From: UBA5543 sp964464965
GTDB lineage: Bacteria > Bacteroidota > Bacteroidia > Chitinophagales > Chitinophagaceae
Reading direction: 5' to 3'
Assembly (NCBI GenBank): GCA_964464965.1
Contig: CAYXHM010000002.1
Coordinates: 310,001 to 374,000 of the forward strand
Length of the DNA stretch: 64,000 nucleotides
In this document: in pieces, positions 25,840 to 35,017 of the stretch
Layout of the letters: every line of letters begins with the position of its first letter
Position numbering within the stretch: position 1 is the first letter of the stretch
The notes under the pieces: generated by a model
Told to the model about the DNA's origin: nothing
Database searches by the model: none
The model's input: only the letters and a program-made list of their open reading frames with translations
Made by a program: the position numbers and the translations under genes

Positions 25840-27765
25840 TTAAACCAGTAATTTACTATTAGCGCTCACCATTTCCCTCACAGCCTCTGCTATGCCCTGC
25901 GCATCATAACCACATTCGCGGTGCAGCTCTTCGGGTTTGCCATGTTCTATTATGGAGTCCGGTATGCCCAGCATTTTTACTTCGGGCGTGTAGTTGTGCG
26001 CTGCAAAGAACTCTAATATCGCACTACCAAAACCACCTACTATGGTTCCGTCTTCTACGGTTATTATCTTATTGAATTTAGCAGCTATTTCGTGCAGCAG
26101 TTGTTCATCCAGCGGCTTGGCAAAACGCATATCGTAGTGCGCGGGGTTCAGTCCTTCGGCAGCCAGTCTTTTGCAGGCTTCCACGGCAAAGTTGCCGGGG
26201 TGGCCCAGTGTCAGTATGGCTACATCTTCACCGTCTTTTATCAGGCGGCCCCTGCCCGGTTCTATTTTCTGCATGGGTGTGCGCCATTCAGGCATTACAC
26301 CCTGCCCACGGGGGTAGCGTATCACAAACGGATTTTTTATTTCGTCCAGCTGTGCCGTGTACATCAGGTTGCGCAACTCGGCCTCGTTCATAGGCGCGCT
26401 TACTATCATGTGCGGTATGCAACGCATGAACGGGATATCGTATGCACCGTGGTGTGTAGGGCCATCGTCGCCCACCAGGCCGGCACGATCCAGGCAGAAA
26501 ACCACGGGTAGCTTTTGTATAGCCACATCGTGCACCACCATATCATATCCGCGCTGCATAAAGGAGCTGTATATGTTGCAGAATACCCTCATGCCCTGCG
26601 TTGCCAGCCCCGCGCTCACCGTTACGGCGTGCTGCTCGGCTATACCCACGTCAAAAGCACGGTCGGGCATTTCGTCCATCATATACTTTAATGAGCAGCC
26701 CGATGGCATAGCCGGGGTGATGCCCATTATCTTGTCATTTTGCCTGGCCAGTTCTATAATTGTATGTCCGAAAACATCCTGGTATTTAGGAGCCTGCGGT
26801 GCATCAAAAGTCTTTTTATCGATCTTACCGGTTATCTTATCAAACGTACCCGGGGCATGCCATAGGGTCTGGTCTTTTTCTGCCAGGTCGTAGCCCTTGC
26901 CTTTTACTGTTTTTATATGCAGCAGCTTTGGTCCGGGTATATCCCTCATGTGCTCCAGCACCTCGGCCAGTTTCAGTACATTATGCCCATCTATTGGCCC
27001 GAAGTAGCGTAACCCCAGCGCCTCAAACAGGTTGCTGGTTTTAGACAGCATGCCTTTTACGCTCGCCTGCAGCTTATGCACCAGGTCGCGCTGGTAGTCG
27101 CCATAGGGCAGCTTGCCCAGCAGCTTCCATACATCCTCGCGCAGCTTATTGTACGTATGAGAAGTAGTAATATCCGTCAGGTATTCTTTCAGCGCCCCCA
27201 CATTGGGGTCTATCGACATGTTATTGTCGTTCAGTATCACCAGTACGTTGGCATTGCTCACGCCCGCATGGTTCAGCGCTTCAAAAGGTAAGCCGGCGGT
27301 CATAGCGCCGTCGCCTATTACGGCCACGTGCTGGCGGTCGGTCTCGCCTTTGTATTTAGATGCGATGGCCATACCCAGCGCGGCTGATATAGAAGTAGAA
27401 GAGTGCCCTACGCCAAAAGTGTCATATTCGCTTTCGCTGCGTTTAGGGAAACCACTCAGTCCTTTGTATTTACGGTTGGTATGAAAAACCTTGCGGCGTC
27501 CGGTAAGTATTTTGTGCCCGTAAGCCTGGTGGCCTACGTCCCACACCAACTGATCGTAAGGGGTGTTTAAAACATAATGCAGGGCCACGGTAAGCTCTAC
27601 CACGCCCAGGCTGGCGCCGAAGTGCCCGCCATGTACGCTCACACAGTCAATAATAAACTGGCGCAACTCATTGCATACCTGTTGCAGCTCTTCTTTCCTG
27701 AGCTTTTTCAGGTCTGCAGGTATATCTATATTACTGAGTAGCGGCCCCGCCTCTATTTCTTTCAT
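25840..27765 (-). CDS. dxs: 1-deoxy-D-xylulose-5-phosphate synthase
   Basis: Condenses pyruvate with glyceraldehyde-3-phosphate, the first step of the MEP isoprenoid pathway; thiamine-diphosphate dependent and cytoplasmic. The 641 residues are the normal size. The ThDP/Mg motif runs from GDGAMTAG (151-158) to NDNNMSI (179-185). The transketolase central domain has DVGIAEQHAVTVSAG with the catalytic Glu, and a C-terminal transketolase domain follows. The ATG at 27765 (MKEIEAGPL) is chosen over a TTG two codons earlier. Confidence 0.97.
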   Translation of the reverse strand: MKEIEAGPLLSNIDIPADLKKLRKEELQQVCNELRQFIIDCVSVHGGHFGASLGVVELTVALHYVLNTPYDQLVWDVGHQAYGHKILTGRRKVFHTNRKYKGLSGFPKRSESEYDTFGVGHSSTSISAALGMAIASKYKGETDRQHVAVIGDGAMTAGLPFEALNHAGVSNANVLVILNDNNMSIDPNVGALKEYLTDITTSHTYNKLREDVWKLLGKLPYGDYQRDLVHKLQASVKGMLSKTSNLFEALGLRYFGPIDGHNVLKLAEVLEHMRDIPGPKLLHIKTVKGKGYDLAEKDQTLWHAPGTFDKITGKIDKKTFDAPQAPKYQDVFGHTIIELARQNDKIMGITPAMPSGCSLKYMMDEMPDRAFDVGIAEQHAVTVSAGLATQGMRVFCNIYSSFMQRGYDMVVHDVAIQKLPVVFCLDRAGLVGDDGPTHHGAYDIPFMRCIPHMIVSAPMNEAELRNLMYTAQLDEIKNPFVIRYPRGQGVMPEWRTPMQKIEPGRGRLIKDGEDVAILTLGHPGNFAVEACKRLAAEGLNPAHYDMRFAKPLDEQLLHEIAAKFNKIITVEDGTIVGGFGSAILEFFAAHNYTPEVKMLGIPDSIIEHGKPEELHRECGYDAQGIAEAVREMVSANSKLLV

Positions 27766-27903
27766 GCGCAATTGTTAGCAATAATCCGTCAAAAATAGTT
27801 AAAATATAACGATATGGGGCTGTTTACACCTGTAAAATGGCAGATTCGTGCCCGGAACGCCATTATATCTTTCAACAATCAAGCCAAAGTGCTGCCACAG
27901 CAT

Positions 27904-27911
27904 TAACTTTG
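27904..27911 (+). promoter_or_regulatory. -7 promoter element of the CPBP-cdsA-psd genes
   Basis: TAACTTTG matches TAnnTTTG and lies 16 nt before the ATG at 27928. The -33 element is not obvious. Confidence 0.45.
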
Positions 27912-27927
27912 CAGGCAATATTTAATT

Positions 27928-28887
27928 ATGTTTAACAAGTACTGGCGGGAGTACCCCTGGTTTTTTCAGTTGTTTCAGTTTGTATTGCTGATATTTATCT
28001 GCAGTTCGTTTTTCATATTCCTGGCAAGCTATATAATACCTGCTGTAACGGGGGTAACCATAGCGGATATACGGGCATTGAGTATAGAAAGCAGCCCTGC
28101 GGTGCGTATTGCCTCATTTATTTTTAACAGTGTGGCGCAACTGGCTATATTCTTTTTTCCATGTGCATTGTTTGCATACGCGGTACACCCACGGCCATTG
28201 CAATACCTGGGTATCAGGCCTGCGGCTAACAATATGCATTGGCTCATCGTCTTGCTGTTAAGTCTCGGGGCCATACCTACTGTATCAGGCATTGCAGGTC
28301 TTATAGACAAAATACCGCTTAGCGGCGACTTATTAAAAATGAAAGAGACATTTGCCCAACAACAAAAAGCGCTGATGAACCTGCAGACACCAGGAGAGTT
28401 TATTGCCGCATTAGTTATGGGTGGAATAATAGCCCCTATTGGCGAGGAATTGCTTTTCAGGGGTGTTATGATGAAGTTTGTGGCTAAAAAAATGGTAGGC
28501 AATATATTCTGGCCTATTATGCTAACGGCTACATTTTTTGCACTAATGCATGGCAATCCTGTAGGTTTTATATCGTTAATTATCTCAGGTTTGATATTAG
28601 GGTACATTTATTACCTGACTGGCTCTTTGCTGCTGAGTATATTTGCTCACTTAATAGTGAATGGAACACAAATAGCGTTGATATACTTCGGGCGGAATAA
28701 TGATGAACTGGTGAAGATGATGGAAAGCAATGAAACACCATGGGGTTTGTTCTTAACCGGCATCGCGATATTTGCAGCATCATTTTACTGGCTATGGAAG
28801 GTAAGGACACCATTACCTAAAAACTGGACAGAGGATTTTACGCCGGAAGAGTTGCAACAAAGATCACAGGAAAACAAATTATTTTAA
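27928..28887 (+). CDS. CPBP family intramembrane metalloprotease
   Basis: A multi-pass membrane protein of 319 residues in the CAAX-protease/bacteriocin-processing (Abi, CPBP) family. The three motifs of the active site are in place: Glu173-Glu174-x-x-x-Arg178 (GEELLFRG), His208 in FFALMHG, and His241-x-x-x-Asn245 (HLIVN). Roughly seven to eight helices are visible. Substrate is unknown. It is followed after 2 nt by cdsA, so it belongs to the phospholipid operon, although a functional link is not shown by sequence. Confidence 0.9.
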   Translation: MFNKYWREYPWFFQLFQFVLLIFICSSFFIFLASYIIPAVTGVTIADIRALSIESSPAVRIASFIFNSVAQLAIFFFPCALFAYAVHPRPLQYLGIRPAANNMHWLIVLLLSLGAIPTVSGIAGLIDKIPLSGDLLKMKETFAQQQKALMNLQTPGEFIAALVMGGIIAPIGEELLFRGVMMKFVAKKMVGNIFWPIMLTATFFALMHGNPVGFISLIISGLILGYIYYLTGSLLLSIFAHLIVNGTQIALIYFGRNNDELVKMMESNETPWGLFLTGIAIFAASFYWLWKVRTPLPKNWTEDFTPEELQQRSQENKLF

Positions 28888-28889
28888 GC

Positions 28890-29723
28890 ATGGCTTTACA
28901 CTGGCCTACATTTTTTACACGCTTAGGCAGCGCAATAGTCTTTTCTGCTATTATGATGGTGGGGCTGTTGTGGAATGAATATGCTTTCATAGCACTGGTG
29001 GCGCTGATACAGTTGTTGTGCCTGCGGGAGTATTTCCCATTGATGAAGAAGATATATCCTGAAGTGTACTGGCCATCCTGGTTGCCTGTATTGATACAGG
29101 TCATAAGCCTGGGTTGGCTGCTGATGGAAACCCCTGTACTGAATGGCGTGCATTTTTCTAAGATTTTACTGTTTGTACCCATACTGGTATTACTACTTAC
29201 AACCCTTTCTAAAAAAACAGCATTGCTTGCGGGCATGATATCGCTGGGAGGTATGCTTTACATTATGTTGCCCATGATACTGCTGTATAGTATGAGGCTG
29301 CAATCAATCGTCATACCACTTTCGCTGGTGCTGATGATATGGATGAACGATACCATGGCCTACCTGGTGGGCTCATTTATTGGTAAAACGCCCTTTTCTG
29401 CAATATCCCCTAAAAAGACATGGGAAGGCACAGCCGGAGGAGCTTTGCTCACCATTGGCGGCGCAGCTATATGGGGTTATTACACACCCTACTATTCCAT
29501 GATAGACTGGATGGCACTGGCCCTTTGTGCTGCGGTAGCCGGTACAGCGGGCGATTTGTTAGAATCGAAACTGAAACGTCTTGCCAACATTAAAGACTCC
29601 GGCACTATGATGCCCGGCCACGGCGGTGCGCTCGACCGCTTCGATTCGCTGCTGGTGGCAACGCCATTTGCATTTGTTTACGCATACATATTCATGCATT
29701 ATTTACCATTGACCATTTTTTAG
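28890..29723 (+). CDS. cdsA: Phosphatidate cytidylyltransferase
   Basis: Makes CDP-diacylglycerol from phosphatidate and CTP in the inner membrane, the precursor of all phospholipids. The 277-residue polytopic protein has the cytidylyltransferase features WMNDTMAYLVG, SPKKTWEGTAGG and the C-terminal signature around LKRLANIKDSGTMMPGHGG followed by DRFDS. Two nucleotides separate it from the CPBP gene, and psd starts 15 nt later. CdsA and Psd act at successive ends of the phosphatidylethanolamine route. Confidence 0.95.
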   Translation: MALHWPTFFTRLGSAIVFSAIMMVGLLWNEYAFIALVALIQLLCLREYFPLMKKIYPEVYWPSWLPVLIQVISLGWLLMETPVLNGVHFSKILLFVPILVLLLTTLSKKTALLAGMISLGGMLYIMLPMILLYSMRLQSIVIPLSLVLMIWMNDTMAYLVGSFIGKTPFSAISPKKTWEGTAGGALLTIGGAAIWGYYTPYYSMIDWMALALCAAVAGTAGDLLESKLKRLANIKDSGTMMPGHGGALDRFDSLLVATPFAFVYAYIFMHYLPLTIF

Positions 29724-29725
29724 AA

Positions 29726-29733
29726 TAATTTTG
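29726..29733 (+). promoter_or_regulatory. -7 element immediately before psd
   Basis: TAATTTTG matches TAnnTTTG but ends only 5 nt before the psd ATG. If used, the transcript would be leaderless or nearly so. No clear -33 box is seen. Confidence 0.35.
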
Positions 29734-29738
29734 CCGAC

Positions 29739-30395
29739 ATGACAATTCATCGCGAAGGATACATTTCCATCATTATAGCTACTGTTTTACTTGCTGTTAT
29801 ATATTTTTTAAGCAGAAAATACCTGGGCCATCTGCCCCTCCTGCACTATCCCATAGTTATTGCAGCTTTCCTGTTATGGTTCTGGACGTTGTGGTTTTTC
29901 CGCATACCCAGCCGTGTGCATACAACGGGTGAAAACCTGGTAGTAGCGCCTGCTGACGGGAAAGTGGTGGTGATAGAAGAAGTGTTTGAACCGGAGTATT
30001 TTAAAGATACGCGCCTGCAGGTGTCTATCTTCATGTCGCCCATCAACGTACACCAGAACCTGAACCCCATAAGTGGCGTGGTAAAATATTTTAAATACCA
30101 CCCGGGTAAATACCTGGTAGCGTGGCACCCTAAATCTTCTACGCTGAACGAGCGTACTTCCTATGTTATAGGCAATGGCAAGGTAGATATACTCAGCCGC
30201 CAGATAGCGGGAGCCCTGGCACGCCGCATAGCCTATTATGTAAAAGAGGGCGACAGCGTACAGCAGACTAAAGAGTTTGGTTTCATCCGCTTCGGCTCAA
30301 GGGTAGATGTGTTTCTGCCTGTGGGTACTCCTGTAAATGTTAAAATTGGTGATATAACGCAAGGTGGTGTAACTGTTTTGGCTGAATTACCTTAA
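29739..30395 (+). CDS. psd: Phosphatidylserine decarboxylase
   Basis: Converts phosphatidylserine to phosphatidylethanolamine at the inner membrane. The 218-residue proenzyme has two N-terminal hydrophobic helices (about 8-50) and the core motif SIFMSPINVHQNLNPISG. The self-cleavage site lies in FIRFGSRVDVFLP, where cleavage between Gly186 and Ser187 would yield the pyruvoyl group. The compact size is that of the short Psd class common in Bacteroidota. It ends a CPBP-cdsA-psd run. Confidence 0.95.
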   Translation: MTIHREGYISIIIATVLLAVIYFLSRKYLGHLPLLHYPIVIAAFLLWFWTLWFFRIPSRVHTTGENLVVAPADGKVVVIEEVFEPEYFKDTRLQVSIFMSPINVHQNLNPISGVVKYFKYHPGKYLVAWHPKSSTLNERTSYVIGNGKVDILSRQIAGALARRIAYYVKEGDSVQQTKEFGFIRFGSRVDVFLPVGTPVNVKIGDITQGGVTVLAELP

Positions 30396-30445
30396 GTTTG
30401 TAATTCATATTGAGATAAATATTAATCACTAAAATAACAGAAGCA

Positions 30446-30622
30446 ATGAAAAAATTATCATTATTACTTTGCGCCCTGATGATTGCAGGTGTAACATTTG
30501 CAGGCGACGGTGGAAAAGACAAGAAGTGTTGCAAGAAAGACGCTAAGAAAGAGTGCTGCAAAAAAGGCGAGAAAAAAGGTTGCGATAAAGACAGCAAAGC
30601 TGAAGATAAAAAAGCAAGCTAA
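30446..30622 (+). CDS. Small exported Lys/Cys-rich peptide
   Basis: A 58-residue open frame, too short for most gene callers. A good signal peptide is followed by cleavage near VTFAG (residue 19). The mature peptide of about 39 residues is mostly Lys, Asp, Glu and Cys, with two CC pairs and a single Cys (KKCCKKDAKK, ECCKKG, GCDK). It has an ATG, its own terminator of high quality and a plausible 5' spacer, so it looks like a real transcription unit. The Cys pairs suggest metal or heme binding or disulfides; this is inference. No family assignment. Confidence 0.7.
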   Translation: MKKLSLLLCALMIAGVTFAGDGGKDKKCCKKDAKKECCKKGEKKGCDKDSKAEDKKAS

Positions 30623-30641
30623 GCCTTTAGCTATATTATTT

Positions 30642-30680
30642 AAAAGCCCTGTTCTGACAACCGTCAGAACAGGGCTTTTA
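30642..30680 (+). terminator. Strong terminator after the Lys/Cys-rich peptide gene
   Basis: A 17-bp perfect stem (AAAAGCCCTGTTCTGAC and its complement) around loop AACC, ending in TTTT. Confidence 0.88.
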
Positions 30681-30788
30681 CTTTGTAATAATCCTTGGAA
30701 AGAATTTTAAAAATTTTCTGCGAAGTTTGTCCAATACAGGGATTTTCATTTGTCATACCCTTATAAAACAATCTAAAAACAACGTACA

Positions 30789-31127
30789 ATGAAAAATTTC
30801 TTATTCGTTTACCGGTTTGTGGCCGGCAGAGAACAACCAAGCCCTGAAGAAATGCAGGAAAACATGAACCGCTGGATGAACTGGTTGGGTTCTATAGCGG
30901 CACAGGACAAACTTGTTGACCAGGGGCACAGCCTCCAGCAAGCTGGCAAGGTAGTTAAGGCCGATGGTATAATTACAGATGGGCCCTATGCAGAAATAAA
31001 AGAACTGATAGGGGGTTATAGCGTAGTAAAAACAGAAACAATAGAAGAGGCTGCCGAACTGGCAAAAGGTTGCCCTATCTTCCTGGGCGGCGGCAATGTA
31101 GAAGTGCGCGAGCTGAACATGATGTAA
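30789..31127 (+). CDS. YCII-domain (DGPF) protein
   Basis: A small cytoplasmic protein of 112 residues in the YCII/DGPF family. The signature is read as TDGPYAEIKELIGGYSVV near 63-80, and the end reads GGGNVEVREL. Members are found next to sigma factors of the ECF42 group, as is the case here (next gene on the same strand). Their biochemical role is not settled. A hairpin at 31149-31178 lies in the gap to the sigma gene and could reduce read-through. Confidence 0.9.
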   Translation: MKNFLFVYRFVAGREQPSPEEMQENMNRWMNWLGSIAAQDKLVDQGHSLQQAGKVVKADGIITDGPYAEIKELIGGYSVVKTETIEEAAELAKGCPIFLGGGNVEVRELNMM

Positions 31128-31148
31128 GCATCCAAACACATTAATTAC

Positions 31149-31178
31149 TAAAGCCTTTGTATCATTGCAGAGGCTTTA
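31149..31178 (+). terminator. Hairpin between the YCII and sigma genes
   Basis: Stem TAAAGCCTTTG pairs with CAGAGGCTTTA with one G-T pair. The weak T-run makes it more an attenuator than a full terminator. Confidence 0.45.
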
Positions 31179-31185
31179 ATGTTAT

Positions 31186-32418
31186 ATGCAGCAGGCAGAA
31201 CTTATACCGCACTTGTTCCGTACAGAATACAGGAAGATAACTTCTGTATTGTGCAAGACCTTTGGGATAGCCCATATAGAAATGGCCGAAGATATAGCCA
31301 GTGAAACATTTTTGCAGGCATCAGAAACATGGGGCATAAAAGGCTTGCCTGAAAACCCGGTGGCCTGGCTATACACCGTTGCGAAGAACAAGGCTAAGAA
31401 CAGCCTGAGACGTGAAGACCTGTTTAACCGGAAAATTGTTGCAGACCTTCAGCACGGTGCAGACACGTCAGAAGAAACAGAACTGGACCTGTCTGTACAG
31501 AATATAACAGACAGCCAGTTGCAGATGATGTTCGCCATCTGCCATCCGTCTATCCCGCAGTAGGCGCAGGTGGGGTTGGCATTGCGCATATTGTGCGGTT
31601 TCAGCATCAGCGAAATAGCAGACGCATTTCTTACCAATAAAGAAGTCATCAACAAAAGATTGTTCAGGGCAAAAGAAAAGTTACGTACAGAAAATGTGCG
31701 GATAGAATATCCACCCGAAACGGAAATAGCCAACAGGCTGGAAACGGTTATGACCACATTGTACCTGCTGTTTAATGAAGGTTATTATTCCGCGCATGAT
31801 AATGCCATCATCCGCCGCGACCTGTGTGCGGAAGCCATGAGGTTGACACACTTGCTGCTGGAAAACGCTGCTACCAACCTGCCCCCCGTAAACGCTTTGT
31901 TTGCGCTGATGAGTTTCCAGGCATCGAGGTTTGAGGCCAGGAGCGGCAGCAACGGTGAAATAATCCTCTACGAAGACCAGGACGAAACGCTATGGGACCA
32001 TGATGTAATAGAGCAGGGAAAGCATTATTTGGACATAGCCTTTAGAGACACTAAAATAACACGCTACCACCTGGAGGCAGGTATAGCATGCTGCCATACG
32101 CAAAAGGCAGATACCATAGAGAAGTGGGAACATATACTGCAACTATACAACCGGCTGCTGATAATTGAATACTCACCCATAGCAGCGCTCAACCGCACCT
32201 ATGCCTTATCTAAAGCAAGGACCAAGGAAGAGGCTATAACAGAAGCAGAAAAACTACAACTGACAGACAACCGCTTTTATCATTCCCTGCTGGGAGAACT
32301 ATATCGTGATATAGACAATGCAAAAGCAGCAGCACATTTTGAAACAGCTATCACTATGACACAGGCTGATGCGGATAAGGCACTATTGCGAAAGAAGATA
32401 GCTGCTTGTAAAGTTTAG
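31186..32418 (+). pseudogene. ECF42-like RNA polymerase sigma factor interrupted by an in-frame TAG
   Basis: The frame runs 411 codons from ATG 31186 but has TAG at codon 126 (31561-31563). Upstream is the sigma-2 region (AEDIASETFLQASETWG, VAWLYTVAKNKAKN). Directly after the stop, AQVGLALRILCGFSISEIADAFL supplies sigma-4. The large C-terminal helical domain is the TPR-like part of the ECF42 group. Family members carry Glu where TAG lies (HPSIPQ-E-AQV), so a single G-to-T change explains it. A GTG at 31570, 6 nt after the stop, could restart translation and give a separate sigma-4 polypeptide. The neighbouring YCII gene fits ECF42 context. Confidence 0.85.
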
Positions 32419-33011
32419 CTGTTCTTTATCTTATTCCATGTATCGTACAGAGATTCCTGCGTGGGGCGGTCTGCGGGTATTTCTCTTAATGGCTCGCAGG
32501 GTTGCAGCGTTTCATACAGGTCTTTGGGCAGGCTTTGATACAATGAAGTGCCTTTTGTTTTCCAGCCTATCATATCATCGCTCACTTCTTTTATCACTTT
32601 CCCGGGGTTGCCTACTACCAGAGAGCGGGGCGGTATTTTGGTATTAGCGGCTATGAATGACAATGCACCGATAATGCTTTCATCGCCAATCTCCACTTCA
32701 TCCATTATTACAGCATTCATCCCCACCAGCACGTTGCGGCCAATGGTAGCGCCGTGTATAATAGCGCCATGCCCTATATGTGCGCTCTCTTTCAGCAGGA
32801 CTGTAACACCGGGGAACATATGTATGGTACAATTCTCCTGCACATTGCAGCCATCTTCTATTACAATGCCGCCCCAATCGCCACGCAGCGCCGCTCCGGG
32901 GCCTATGTACACATCCTTACCTATGATCACATTACCCGTCACCACAGCCTGCGGGTGCACATATGCAGATGGATGAACCACGGGTATAAACCCTTTGAAT
33001 GAATAGAACAT
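32415..33011 (-). CDS. PaaY-like gamma carbonic anhydrase / hexapeptide-repeat protein
   Basis: A trimeric left-handed beta-helix protein of 198 residues, close in length and sequence to E. coli PaaY (a thioesterase of the phenylacetate pathway). The repeats run from about 12 to 150. Zinc ligands typical of the gamma-carbonic-anhydrase family are His64 (CTIHMF), His81 (HIGHGA) and His86 (IIHGA). No paa genes are present nearby, so the substrate is open; carbonic anhydrase activity is an alternative. Its stop shares TTAG with the convergent sigma gene. Confidence 0.88.
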   Translation of the reverse strand: MFYSFKGFIPVVHPSAYVHPQAVVTGNVIIGKDVYIGPGAALRGDWGGIVIEDGCNVQENCTIHMFPGVTVLLKESAHIGHGAIIHGATIGRNVLVGMNAVIMDEVEIGDESIIGALSFIAANTKIPPRSLVVGNPGKVIKEVSDDMIGWKTKGTSLYQSLPKDLYETLQPCEPLREIPADRPTQESLYDTWNKIKNS

Positions 33012-33321
33012 CCTGCAAATTCAAAAATTAAAATGCAAAATGCAAAAAATATGCTAGAGCCATTCTATCACTTACCAATAAATGATGGATTTCTAAACAG
33101 CAATATTATGCTCCAATATCTCATTAATACAACGATAATATAGTTGGCGTCTTTAGGGATTAAAAAACAATACGGCTGACACTAGGAAAGGGGGAGGTTG
33201 CCAAAGACATATTTTTTATTACTGAGCAGCCTTGTTTTCAGGCTGCACTTTATAGAGATTTTACAAAAACATTAAGAATTGCTACTATACATTTAGGCTT
33301 CAAATTAAAACTGGATAAATT
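33012..33321. other. Intergenic region, no gene seen
   Basis: A 310-nt AT-rich spacer between divergent genes. I see no open frame, hairpin terminator or repeat of note. Any promoters for the two flanking genes should lie here, but no element matches the consensus well. Confidence 0.4.
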
Positions 33322-34701
33322 ATGAACCCTAAACAGCGTGCGTTGTGCATATTCTTTTCTTTGCTTGTTACGCCCTGTTTCGTCCAGGCGCAGGATGCCG
33401 TGCAAAAAATGAGCAAAAAGGAAATAAAAGTACTTATAGACAGTCTGGGTAGTACACTGGACAGGTGGTATATATATCCTGATAAAGCTGCGCAAATGAC
33501 AAAAGCTGTAGAGAAAAATTATACGCGCGGCGCATACAATAATGTCGCGGACAAGGCTGAACTAAGCAGGCAATTGAATGATGACTTGCAGCAGGCATAT
33601 ACAGACCGGCACATGCAACTGGTTTATCATCCGCAAATGGCCACAGATATTGAAACACCGCGTAATGATACAGCCGCCAACCGCCGGGCTTATGAAATGG
33701 ACCTGCTTAATGCACGGGAAAATAATTTCGCCTTTAAAAAAGCAGAAATATTACAGGGCAATATCGGTTACCTGCGGTGGGATGGATTCTGGGGATTTGT
33801 AGATGAAGCACTACCAACATTGGATGCTGCTTTTAAATTTGTAAGTAACTGCAGGGCGTTGATCATTGATATGCGTTACAATTATGGTGGTGCCCCTCCT
33901 ATGGTATTGCAAACACAAAGCTACTTCTTCAATGAAAAGACACGGATGAATGATATTATTGACAGAAATAATGATACACTGAAACGCTGGGCAGACCCTG
34001 CCATTACAAGTTTCAAGCTGAATATGCCGGTTTATATTTTAACCAGCCAAGGTACTTTTTCAGGGGCTGAAGATTTTACATATGGCTTGCAGTGTGTAAA
34101 ACGTGCAGTGGTAGTAGGAGATACTACCGGTGGAGGCGCACACCCCACTCGTCCTTTCAGCATTGGCCAGGGTTTTGTTGTACATATTCCTACACACCGT
34201 TCGCCAAATATAGTTACAGGCACCGATTGGGATGGCACAGGTATATGGCCAGATGTTCCGGTATCGTCGGCACATGCCCTGGAAAAAGCGCAGGCATTGA
34301 TCTTCACAGAGTTTCTCTCTCATGCAACCGACCAACGGGAGAAAGAGATGTGGCAGTGGCAACTGACCAGTATGGATAATAAAGCACGACTGGTCAACCA
34401 GCTTCAGAAAAACGACATAAAGATTACAACAGAGGCGTTACACAAATTTTGCGGTGAATATAATCCGGCAGATCCCACTACCTCATCAATGACACTATTC
34501 ATCATTCCTAAAGGCGATTATATATACAGGCATTTGAGCAATGGGGCTCAGGACATTCGTCTTATTCCTGTCGATGCTAATAAGTTTGTTTATGATGATG
34601 AAAGTGGGCGGGCTATTCATTTTGTAACAAGTAAGGATGGCACTGTATCACACTTGCTTTTCTACAGGCAGGGTGGGGTGTTTAAGCATATACGGAAGTA
34701 A
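33322..34701 (+). CDS. S41 family peptidase (C-terminal-processing / IRBP-like)
   Basis: An exported peptidase of 459 residues with a signal peptide ending near VQAQ (residue 24). An N-terminal helical segment is followed by the S41 catalytic domain at about 140-335. The motifs GNIGYLRWDGF, IIDMRYNYGG and TSQGTFSGAEDF are present; Ser in the last is the expected nucleophile. No PDZ domain is visible, as in the IRBP-like branch. A C-terminal beta-rich domain (about 365-459) resembles those added in Bacteroidota. It forms a single-gene unit. Confidence 0.87.
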   Translation: MNPKQRALCIFFSLLVTPCFVQAQDAVQKMSKKEIKVLIDSLGSTLDRWYIYPDKAAQMTKAVEKNYTRGAYNNVADKAELSRQLNDDLQQAYTDRHMQLVYHPQMATDIETPRNDTAANRRAYEMDLLNARENNFAFKKAEILQGNIGYLRWDGFWGFVDEALPTLDAAFKFVSNCRALIIDMRYNYGGAPPMVLQTQSYFFNEKTRMNDIIDRNNDTLKRWADPAITSFKLNMPVYILTSQGTFSGAEDFTYGLQCVKRAVVVGDTTGGGAHPTRPFSIGQGFVVHIPTHRSPNIVTGTDWDGTGIWPDVPVSSAHALEKAQALIFTEFLSHATDQREKEMWQWQLTSMDNKARLVNQLQKNDIKITTEALHKFCGEYNPADPTTSSMTLFIIPKGDYIYRHLSNGAQDIRLIPVDANKFVYDDESGRAIHFVTSKDGTVSHLLFYRQGGVFKHIRK

Positions 34702-35017
34702 GTTGATCATTAACCCGAACTATTGACTTTTAATAAAATGTCACATTACTCCAGCCTGAAATATACAGGCAGGTATTTACTACTCTTATTTGCTTTGCTT
34801 TTATGACTGGTTGCCACGTGAGCATAGTTTTTACTAAGCACCTCCCGTCACCCTTATTTATTTCAGGTCTCGCATAGCATTTGCTGCCTTGGGCGCATAG
34901 AGAGAGGTGGTGGTTAGTATTGCAAACCTAAGTCCACATTATAAGGGCTATTAATCAATGCTTAAACATTCCCGATATCAGATACATGTCAAACCCCTTA
35001 CCTTTACCCCGATTTTT
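34702..35017. other. Intergenic region with a decayed short frame
   Basis: About 316 nt without a convincing gene. A 22-codon frame at 34738 looks like a hydrophobic leader, and after a frame change there is a TGCHVS segment. Together they could be a degraded lipoprotein start, but this is weak. A TACCTTTA element near 35000 resembles a -7 box for the FMN reductase gene. Confidence 0.3.

Noticed and set aside
34738..34810. Possible degraded lipoprotein start (hydrophobic leader, then a TGC segment after a frame change)
   Set aside because: Too short and dependent on an assumed frameshift. It is mentioned only within the intergenic entry.
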